Source: Myxococcales bacterium (GTDB taxonomy: Bacteria; Lernaellota; Lernaellaia; Lernaellales; Lernaellaceae). From it: a DNA stretch of 64,000 bases. The translations under genes were made by a program, and so were the position numbers. Where the stretch lies: positions 1 through 64,000 of the forward strand of contig JAAYVF010000058.1 of the NCBI GenBank assembly GCA_012517325.1, read 5' to 3'. This document shows, in pieces, positions 57,227 through 64,000 of the stretch; within the stretch, counting starts at the first letter, position 1, and every line of letters begins with the position of its first letter. A model generated the notes under the pieces. It saw only the letters and a list, made by a program, of their open reading frames with translations, was not told the DNA's origin and made no database searches.

Positions 57227-60200
57227 ATGAGTGAAAAGCTGCGCATCCTGATCGTCGAGGACTCGGAGAATGACGCCTTGCTGTTGGTGCGTCACCTCCG
57301 GCAGGGCGGTTACGAGGTGGCGTTTCAACGGGTCGACGACGCTCTCACCTTCGAGGCGGCGTTGGATGCCGGGGGTTGGGATCTGGTTGTCGCCGATTAC
57401 AACATTCCGGGCTTCGGTGGTCTGGCCGCGCTCCGGCTGTTTCAGCAAAGAAACAGCGACCTGCCGTTCATCGTCGTTTCCGGAACGATCGGGGAGAGCA
57501 AAGCGGTCGAAATGATGAAGGCCGGCGCCCACGATTACCTGATGAAAGACAACCTGGCGCGGCTGATCCCGGCCGTCGAACGCGAACTGCGCGAGGCGGA
57601 AACCAGGCGCGAACGCCGGCGCGCCGAGCAGGAATTGCAGCGCTCACAACAGAATTGGGCGACCATTTTTCAGGCGATCGGCCACCAGGTTCTGCTCCTC
57701 AGCCCCGACCATAAAATTCTGGCCGCCAACCAAGCCGCCATCAAGGCGATCGGCTTGTCGGAACGGGAAATGATCGGCCAGGATTGTCGGGAATTGCTGC
57801 ACTACACATACCAGGGTGGCTTGCCGGAAGGGTGTCCCCTGGAAGCGGTGTGTACGACCGGCCGGATGGAAACCGTCGAAATGGAAATGAAAGCCCTGGA
57901 AGGGTATTTCCTGGTTTCGTGCACGCCCATGCTGGACGCCGACGGCAAGGTCGAAAAGATCATCCATATCGCCACCGATATCACCGCGCGGCGGCAGGCC
58001 GAGTTGTCGTTGTCCGAAAACGAGAACTACCTCGACAAAATCATCAATACGGTCGCCGACCCGCTGCTGGTCAAGGACCGGCAACACCGCTGGGTGCTGT
58101 TGAACGACGCTTTCTGCCAATTCTTCGGCTATCCGCGCGAGGTTTTGCTCGGCAAGTCGGATTACGATTTTTTCCCCAAAAGCGAGGCCGATGTCTTTTG
58201 GCGGAATGACGAACTCGTCTTGGCTTCCGGTGTCGAGAATATTAATGAGGAGAAAGTCACCGACGCGCGCGGCGTCACCCATACCATCATCACCAAAAAA
58301 TCGCGTTACGTGAACGAAACCGGCGAGCCGTTCATCGTCGGCATCATTCGCGACGTGACCGAAATCAAGGCGATTGCCGACCATTTGGCGCTGGCGAAAA
58401 GCCAATTGGAAAACATCATCGAGTTCCTGCCGGACGCCACTTTCATCGTGGATCAGGACAAGCGGTTGATCGCCTGGAACCGGGCCATGGAGGAAATGAC
58501 GGGGATCCCCAAGGAACAGATGTTGGGAAAAGAACATCTTCACGCGGCGACCCCGTTTTACGGCACCCCGCGAAAGTTCCTGATGGATCTGATCGGCCTG
58601 GACGATGACGACCTGGCGCAGCGGTACGATTACGTGAAAAAAAGAGGCGATGCCATTTTCGCCGAAGTATTCACCCCCGCGCTCCATCGAGGCCGGGGCG
58701 GCTATGTGTGGGCCATCGCTTCCCCCCTTTTCGATCAAAATGGAAAGGTCGTCGGCGCCATCGAGTCCATCCGCGAGATCACCGAACGCATCAAAGCCGA
58801 AACGGCGCTTCAGGAAAGCGAGGAAACCTTCCGGGCGTTGGCCGAAAACAGCCAGGACACCATCATGCGGTTTGACCGCCAGTTGCGACATCTCTATGCC
58901 AACCCGGCGGTGGAACGGGAAACCGGAATTCCGCCTGAAAAATTCATCGGGAAAACCCACGAGGAATTGGGGTTCCCGCCTGAGCTTTGTCGTTTGTGGG
59001 GCGAGGCGATCACGCGGGTCTTTGACCGTGCCCAGCCGGTACGGGTGGAGTTTCAATTACCCGCGGGCGGTTGGATCGATTGGATTCTGATGCCGGAGTT
59101 CGCCGCGGACGGGAGTGTCAAGGCGGTGATCACCTCGGCCCGCGACATCACGGAACTCAAGAAAACCGAACAGGCGTTGCATGAAAGCGAGTCGCGCTAT
59201 CGCTTGATCGCCACCAACGTCGGCGACGTCATCTGGACCACCGATCTGGATCTGCATTTCACCTATATCAGCCCGTCCATTCAGCGCATGCGCGGGTTCA
59301 CCGTCGAGGAAATGAAAGCGCGGACGTTGCGGGACATTCTGCCGCCGAAATCCCTGGAAAGAGCGCTCGCCTTGTTTTCCGAGGCGATGGGAGCGGATGG
59401 GGAGTGGTCGTCCGATCTTTCCCGCACGGCGACCCTGGAGTGGGAGGAATATCGCAAGGACGGTTCCTTGATCTGGACGGAAAACGAGGTCTCGTTTCTG
59501 CGCGATGATCAACAGAAGGTGGTCGGGATCGTCGGGATTTCCCGCGATTGCAGCCGGCGCAAGCAAGATGAGGAAGAGCGGAACAAGCTCGAGAACCAGT
59601 TGCGGCAATCGCAGAAAATGGAAGCGATCGGGCGGCTGGCCGGCGGCGTGGCGCACGATTTCAACAACATTCTCACCGGCATCATCGGCTATTCCGACAT
59701 CTTGCTGCACAGCCTCAGCCCGCACGATCCGTCCAGCCAGGATTTGCTGGAGATCAAGAAGGCGGCGGAACGCGCTTCCCGGCTGACCGGTCAATTGCTT
59801 GCTTTTTCGCGCAAGCAAATCATCGATCCCAAGGTCATCGACCTCAATGTTTTATTGGCCGACTCCAGCGCGATGCTCCAACGGCTGGTCGGCGAGGACG
59901 TCGAGTTGCTGTTCAAGCCGGCCGAACGGATCGGCCGCATCAAGGTCGATCCGGGACAGATCGAACAGGTGCTGGTCAACCTGGTCGTCAACGCGCGCGA
60001 CGCGATGCCCGATGGCGGCAAGCTGATCGTGCAAACCGATAACGTCATTATCGATCAGGGCTATCTCCAGCAAAACCCCGAGGCGATTCCGGGCGATTAC
60101 GTCCAGGTTTCGGTGAGCGACACCGGCTGCGGCATGGATGGCTCGGTGCTGAAACATTTGTTCGAGCCGTTTTTCACCACCAAGGCGAAAGGCAAGGGAA

Positions 60201-60739
60201 CCGGGCTCGGCTTGTCGACGGTTTACGGCATCGTCAAGCAAAACAAGGGCTTCATCAACGTTTATTCGGAAGTCGACCTCGGGACGACCTTCAAGGTGTA
60301 TTTCCCCCTGGTTGAAGAGGAACCGGAGACGATTACGGCCGCCAAGACCTCGGCCTTGCCGCTCGGCAACGAAATGATTCTCTTGGTTGAAGACGAGGAA
60401 ATGGTGCGCAATCTGGCAAAAAAAATCCTCGAACGGCACGGCTACAAGGTGTTTTCCGCCGACAGCGGCGGCGACGCCTATCTCTTCGGCAAGGAGCATC
60501 CGCGGCGCATCGATCTGTTGCTGACCGATGTCGTCTTACCGGACATCAACGGCCGGGCGCTGTTCGAACAGTTGGCGCCGCTGCGACCCGGCTTGAAGGT
60601 GATTTTCATGTCGGGTTATACGGACGACGTCATCGCCTATCGCGGCGTTCTGCAAAAAGGCCAACATTTCATCCAGAAGCCTTTTACGATCGAAACGCTC
60701 GTTCGCAAGGTCCGCGAGGTGCTGGACCTGCCCGCCTGA
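57227..60739 (+). CDS. Large hybrid histidine kinase (REC-PAS x5-HisKA-HATPase-REC)
   Basis: 1170 residues with no membrane helix, so cytosolic. An N-terminal receiver (Asp57 in VVADYNIPG) is followed by about five PAS domains (starting near residues 145, 265, 390, 525 and 655), the H-box GGVAHDFNN (His810), ATPase motifs NLVVNARDAMP, DTGCGM and GTGLGLSTVYG, and a C-terminal receiver with Asp1101 (LLTDVVLPD). The N-terminal receiver may take phosphate from the upstream kinase. The fourth PAS and the kinase-receiver part closely match the kinase at 6756. Third gene of the signalling operon (15-base gap). Confidence 0.92.
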   Translation: MSEKLRILIVEDSENDALLLVRHLRQGGYEVAFQRVDDALTFEAALDAGGWDLVVADYNIPGFGGLAALRLFQQRNSDLPFIVVSGTIGESKAVEMMKAGAHDYLMKDNLARLIPAVERELREAETRRERRRAEQELQRSQQNWATIFQAIGHQVLLLSPDHKILAANQAAIKAIGLSEREMIGQDCRELLHYTYQGGLPEGCPLEAVCTTGRMETVEMEMKALEGYFLVSCTPMLDADGKVEKIIHIATDITARRQAELSLSENENYLDKIINTVADPLLVKDRQHRWVLLNDAFCQFFGYPREVLLGKSDYDFFPKSEADVFWRNDELVLASGVENINEEKVTDARGVTHTIITKKSRYVNETGEPFIVGIIRDVTEIKAIADHLALAKSQLENIIEFLPDATFIVDQDKRLIAWNRAMEEMTGIPKEQMLGKEHLHAATPFYGTPRKFLMDLIGLDDDDLAQRYDYVKKRGDAIFAEVFTPALHRGRGGYVWAIASPLFDQNGKVVGAIESIREITERIKAETALQESEETFRALAENSQDTIMRFDRQLRHLYANPAVERETGIPPEKFIGKTHEELGFPPELCRLWGEAITRVFDRAQPVRVEFQLPAGGWIDWILMPEFAADGSVKAVITSARDITELKKTEQALHESESRYRLIATNVGDVIWTTDLDLHFTYISPSIQRMRGFTVEEMKARTLRDILPPKSLERALALFSEAMGADGEWSSDLSRTATLEWEEYRKDGSLIWTENEVSFLRDDQQKVVGIVGISRDCSRRKQDEEERNKLENQLRQSQKMEAIGRLAGGVAHDFNNILTGIIGYSDILLHSLSPHDPSSQDLLEIKKAAERASRLTGQLLAFSRKQIIDPKVIDLNVLLADSSAMLQRLVGEDVELLFKPAERIGRIKVDPGQIEQVLVNLVVNARDAMPDGGKLIVQTDNVIIDQGYLQQNPEAIPGDYVQVSVSDTGCGMDGSVLKHLFEPFFTTKAKGKGTGLGLSTVYGIVKQNKGFINVYSEVDLGTTFKVYFPLVEEEPETITAAKTSALPLGNEMILLVEDEEMVRNLAKKILERHGYKVFSADSGGDAYLFGKEHPRRIDLLLTDVVLPDINGRALFEQLAPLRPGLKVIFMSGYTDDVIAYRGVLQKGQHFIQKPFTIETLVRKVREVLDLPA

Positions 60740-60744
60740 CGGTT

Positions 60745-60785
60745 AAAAAAACCGACGGCCGTGGAAGGAAAAGCCACGGCCGTCG
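60745..60785 (-). terminator. Terminator for the minus-strand lipoprotein gene at 60808
   Basis: Perfect 12-base stem CGACGGCCGTGG/CCACGGCCGTCG with a 9-base loop; on the minus strand it is followed by seven T. It also lies directly after the plus-strand kinase and may slow transcription from both sides. Confidence 0.85.
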
Positions 60786-60807
60786 TCCGTTAAAGCTCGA
60801 ATCGGAA

Positions 60808-62406
60808 CTATTTGAATTTCAGGTAGTCGATCACGCCCACCGAGTCGTAAATCTTGTCGGCGACATCCGAGATGGTGGCGATGATCGTGATCGTGGTGGA
60901 ACCTTCCGGCAACGCCACAGTGGAAATCCGGCCCAGATTCTGGTTCGGCGGGCCGCCGCGCGGCGTATCGCCGTCATTGCCGCCCCAGATCAGGTGGCCG
61001 TCGAACAGGTACGGGCCGTTGCTGTGCGGCGTCGTGCTCGTCGGGTTGTATTGCGCGTCGGCCGAACTGGCGACCTGGGCAAAACCCGCCAACGCTGAAT
61101 CAGCCGCGATGGCCAGCCAATCGTTGGCCAACGCCACGTTGTTCACGGTGCGGTTCACCAGGTAATCCGGCGAGCCTTGGATGATGACCGTGAAGATGTC
61201 GTTGTAGACGCTGCCGACCCATTCCTCGTATTCCTGACTGACGAAGTCGTAGCTGATTTCCAACTCCGAAGCGCCGGTGGGCACGGTCGCGGTCAGGGTC
61301 ATGGTGCAGCTCGGCACCAGGTTGCCGCCGGAAGAGACGTAAAGGTAGTACGCTTCCGTGCCGCCGGGGAACAATTCGTCGTAAGCCTCGCCGCTGATGC
61401 CGTAGATTTCGCAACTCGACGTGATTTGCCAGCCTTCCAGCGAGCCGTTTTCAAAGTCGATCGCGGTCAAATCGTCGTTGTCGTCGTTGTCGTCGTTGTC
61501 GTCGTTGTCGTCGTTATCGTCATTATCGTCATTGTCGTCATTGTCGTCGTTGTCGTCGTTATCGTCATCATCATCGTCGTCGTCGTCGTCATCGTCATCA
61601 TCATCATCGTCGTCACCGGCGGGGATCGGCGGGCAGCATTCGCAGACGCCTGCATTCACCGCGTTTGTGCCGTCGGCGAACTGGTCGCTGTCGGGGGTGT
61701 CCGCCGGATCGTTGGATTTCGGGTTCTGGTTCGCGGCGGTGTCGGTAACCGGGGCGGCCAGAGCGCAGGCGCAATTGTCGTTGGAAATGGTGATCGCGCC
61801 GGGAACGCCGTCGAGCGTGGGCAGGGCGATGGTGCCGTCATCGGCCGAATAGGTGAAGAAGCCGCCGGCGGTGATGACCGCCAGCGCGCCGCTGATCGGA
61901 TCGCCGTTGCATTCCACCGAACCCCGAATGTAGCCGTTTTGCACGTCGGCGTAATAAATCGCGTACCAACCCTCGCCGGATTCGCCGATCGATTCGCCGA
62001 GCTTGTCAATGGTTTCGGTGTCCAATTGCAGGATATTGTTTTTGAGGATCAGCTTGTTGGCGTAACGCAGGCGTTTGCCGAAACCGGGCAGATCGTCGAC
62101 CTTGGCGATCGCGATCATCTGGTCGATTTCCGAAAGGTCGATCCCCTTGATCTCGTCGAGCAGCGACAAATCGACCTTGAAGCCGCTTTCGACCAGATTC
62201 ACTTTTTTACCTTCCAATTTCGCGGCAAACAGGAAGTGCCAGCCGTCCGGCGTCGGCACGCCCAGCGCATCCTCGTCGAATTCGATTTCGAAGCCCAAGG
62301 CATCCTCGGCCGCTTCCTCCGCATCGTCCTCACTAGTACTACAGGCGGGAAGAACGACCAGCGCGGTTAGAATGAACAGCAAACCAAACCACCAATAATT
62401 TTTCAT
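60808..62406 (-). CDS. Lipoprotein with central Asp/Asn tract and C-terminal jelly-roll-like domain
   Basis: 532 residues from the ATG at 62406 behind AAGGAGGG. Lipobox VVLPAC. The N-terminal half contains a carboxypeptidase-regulatory-like strand set (YIRGSVECNGDPISGALAVIT) and a Cys-rich linker (CECCPP). Then comes an Asp/Asn tract of about 48 residues, placed in the middle rather than after the lipobox. The C-terminal 210 residues (AIDFENGSLEGWQITSSCEIYG and onward) look like a choice-of-anchor/jelly-roll domain that may bind glycans. No catalytic motif is visible. It is divergent from the PHP gene. Confidence 0.75.
   Translation of the reverse strand: MKNYWWFGLLFILTALVVLPACSTSEDDAEEAAEDALGFEIEFDEDALGVPTPDGWHFLFAAKLEGKKVNLVESGFKVDLSLLDEIKGIDLSEIDQMIAIAKVDDLPGFGKRLRYANKLILKNNILQLDTETIDKLGESIGESGEGWYAIYYADVQNGYIRGSVECNGDPISGALAVITAGGFFTYSADDGTIALPTLDGVPGAITISNDNCACALAAPVTDTAANQNPKSNDPADTPDSDQFADGTNAVNAGVCECCPPIPAGDDDDDDDDDDDDDDDDDDNDDNDDNDDNDDNDDNDDNDDNDDNDDNDDLTAIDFENGSLEGWQITSSCEIYGISGEAYDELFPGGTEAYYLYVSSGGNLVPSCTMTLTATVPTGASELEISYDFVSQEYEEWVGSVYNDIFTVIIQGSPDYLVNRTVNNVALANDWLAIAADSALAGFAQVASSADAQYNPTSTTPHSNGPYLFDGHLIWGGNDGDTPRGGPPNQNLGRISTVALPEGSTTITIIATISDVADKIYDSVGVIDYLKFK
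61471..61614 (-). repeat. Nine-base Asp-Asp-Asn microsatellite
   Basis: On the coding strand GAC-GAC-AAC is repeated about ten times with small variations (AAT, GAT), next to a pure GAC/GAT run. The purest stretch is 61475-61560. Confidence 0.88.
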
Positions 62407-62484
62407 CGGCGCCCTCCTTTTTAAAAGTCCAATTCGGTTTATACCAGCGGCGAAGAGGCTAGTCCATCTGGCGAATGAGAAAGT

Positions 62485-62490
62485 ATTATA
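62485..62490 (-). promoter_or_regulatory. Possible -10 box of the lipoprotein gene at 60808
   Basis: TATAAT on the minus strand, about 78 bases before the start codon, in a local AT-rich patch. The sequence 17 bases further upstream is a poor -35. Confidence 0.35.
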
Positions 62491-62620
62491 ATAAGTATGT
62501 ATTGTTTTGAGGGGCCGACATCCACGGCACGGCTTAAGTTCTGGACAGATCGGGAAAATCCAATTACGCTGCAAAATGTTGAGCCGATCAAATCGTCCGT
62601 CGCATGGGGAGGGGAGAACC

Positions 62621-64000
62621 ATGAAGCGGCCGTATGTCCTTTGGCTATCGATGATTCTCAGCGGACTCGGCTGGTGGCTGGGCGGTCCCGGTGCCGCCGT
62701 CGCCCAGGATTACGAGTTCAGCGGCGTCAAGACCCACGACGACTCCGGCGTTTACACCTATCACCCGTTCGAGGTTCCCGCCGGGGCCACGAAAATCTAC
62801 GTTTCCTACGAATACACACCGGCCAAACCCGAGTCCTTGTCGGCCGCCAATCCCTGGCCAGTCGACGGCGGACGAAAACTGGGCAACGTCATCGATATCG
62901 CGGTTTTCGATTCGTTGGGTTTTCGCGGCGCCAGCGGCAGCAACAAACATTCGTTCACCATCGCCGAATCGGCCGAACACACCACGCCTTCCTATATTCC
63001 GGGCCCTTTGCCGGTCGGAACCTGGCAAATCGAATTGGGCGTCGGTTGGATCGATCCCGGCAACAGCTTGTCGTATACCGTTTCGATCACCTTGTCGGAC
63101 GAAGCAGTCGGCGAGACGTTCGTGCCGCCGGATTACACGCCGGTCGTGCTGGCCGATCAGCCGGGTTGGTACAAAGGGGATTTGCATTGCCATTCGAACC
63201 ACAGCGACGGCGGTTACTCCATGGAGGTGGTGGCCGACTACGCCGTGTCGCGCGGGTTGGATTTTCTGGCGATTACCGATCACAACGCCATCAGTCAGAA
63301 CTATTTTCTGCCGACCGTTCAGGAAAATTACGACGATCTGCTGTTGATCCCCGGAGTGGAAATGACCGCCTACAATGGTCATGCCAACGTCTACAACTAT
63401 ATCGGTTACGTTCCGTATCAAGGCACCACGCCGGATTACGACGTCAACGCGGTGATGGCCACGATCCACGAGGCCGGCGGCTATTTTTCACCGAATCATC
63501 CGGCGGTGCCCAATCTTCCCGTCGGCGATTTCGCGGTCGGTCTGGGCTGGGCGTTTCCCGACACCGATTGGTCGCAGGTCGATTTCATGGAAGCGATCAA
63601 CGGGCCGATGATCGTTTTCGATTTGATTCCGAACCCGGTGAATTTGCTGGCGGTGGAATGGTGGGACGCGCTGCAGAACGAGGGCCGGACCCTGACGATC
63701 CGCGGCGGCAGCGACGACCACTCGGCCGGTCACGGCGGCGGCTCGATCCCGGCGTACATCGGCCAGCCCACCACGATGGTTTACGCGACGGAATTGAGCG
63801 CCACGGCGATCCTGACGGCGATCGCGCAAGGCCATTGTTTTTTGAAGGCCGCCGGGCCGGATGGTCCGGAACTTTATCTGAATGCGAGCGACGGCCGGCA
63901 AACGGTGATGATGGGCGATACGATTCAAGGCGCGGCGATTGAATTGACCGCCCGCGTGCTGGGCGGCAAGGACACCCGGCTCGATTTTAAGGAAAACGGC
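62621..64000 (+). CDS. Secreted PHP-domain metal-dependent phosphoesterase (CehA/McbA-like), 3' end cut by window
   Basis: 460 residues visible from the ATG at 62621, which is preceded by GGGGAGAA; the frame is open to the window edge. The signal peptide ends PGAAVAQD. Residues about 30-175 form a beta-sandwich. The PHP domain starts at residue 187 with the metal-binding DLHCHSNHSDGG (His189, His191) and continues with AITDHNAI, IPGVEMTAYNGHANVY, SPNHPA and GGSDDHSAGH, all expected metal ligands. Secreted PHP proteins hydrolyse phosphoesters or amide-like bonds; the substrate is unknown. Another domain may follow beyond the window. Confidence 0.85.
   Translation, partial: MKRPYVLWLSMILSGLGWWLGGPGAAVAQDYEFSGVKTHDDSGVYTYHPFEVPAGATKIYVSYEYTPAKPESLSAANPWPVDGGRKLGNVIDIAVFDSLGFRGASGSNKHSFTIAESAEHTTPSYIPGPLPVGTWQIELGVGWIDPGNSLSYTVSITLSDEAVGETFVPPDYTPVVLADQPGWYKGDLHCHSNHSDGGYSMEVVADYAVSRGLDFLAITDHNAISQNYFLPTVQENYDDLLLIPGVEMTAYNGHANVYNYIGYVPYQGTTPDYDVNAVMATIHEAGGYFSPNHPAVPNLPVGDFAVGLGWAFPDTDWSQVDFMEAINGPMIVFDLIPNPVNLLAVEWWDALQNEGRTLTIRGGSDDHSAGHGGGSIPAYIGQPTTMVYATELSATAILTAIAQGHCFLKAAGPDGPELYLNASDGRQTVMMGDTIQGAAIELTARVLGGKDTRLDFKENG

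Noticed and set aside
61471-61614. Possible CRISPR array
   Set aside because: The repeats are 9 bases long, contiguous and without spacers; they are an in-frame coding microsatellite. No CRISPR array was found anywhere in the window.

Overview
The window is GC-rich, densely coded chromosomal DNA from a Gram-negative bacterium. It carries lipoproteins with lipobox signal peptides, an outer-membrane beta-barrel protein, periplasmic binding proteins, an M23 envelope peptidase, and Cache/HAMP and hybrid histidine kinases. Several lipoproteins carry long Asp/Asn-rich tracts. That trait, together with the radical SAM load, fits deltaproteobacteria-like lineages (Myxococcota or related candidate phyla), but no 16S gene is present and the taxonomy is inference only.

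Layout. 0-6.5 kb: accessory region with a possible insertion-sequence end, secreted proteins and lipoproteins (one with six CX3C motifs), a GNAT, an SDR-like protein and a DUF1697 protein. 6.7-8.7 kb: hybrid histidine kinase. 8.8-13.8 kb: overlapping operon tmk-holB-PSP1(ricT-like)-UbiA prenyltransferase-membrane glycosyltransferase, facing an M23 lipoprotein. 15.2-18.1 kb: tRNA-Leu(CAG) with promoter and terminator, then lon. 18.1-29.1 kb: minus-strand run of eight genes, grpE-dnaK-dnaJ-LpoA-like-dinG-like-thiL-larB-larC. 29.4-32.2 kb: outer-membrane protein, YHS protein and a frameshifted REP-associated tyrosine transposase.

32.4-48.8 kb is the most unusual part. A six-gene plus-strand operon holds three different B12-binding-type radical SAM proteins, a DUF2079-like membrane protein, a flippase-like membrane protein and a GT2 glycosyltransferase. 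It is followed by two NodU/TobZ-type carbamoyltransferases in separate small operons, a metallo-beta-lactamase-fold protein divergent from a PP-loop ATPase, another membrane glycosyltransferase and two tiny membrane proteins. I read this as a candidate locus for making and exporting a carbamoylated, radical-SAM-modified glycolipid or surface glycan. The product is unknown.

48.8-50.5 kb: an NSS-family sodium symporter with a 30-residue partner. 50.7-50.9 kb: a MITE-like inverted-repeat element. 51.0-54.5 kb: a DUF4091/GH123-like secreted protein and an Asp-rich lipoprotein. 54.7-60.7 kb: a Cache-HAMP kinase whose first membrane helix is interrupted by an in-frame TGA, a single-domain response regulator and a 1170-residue multi-PAS hybrid kinase. 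60.8-64 kb: an Asp-tract lipoprotein divergent from a PHP-domain protein that runs off the window edge.
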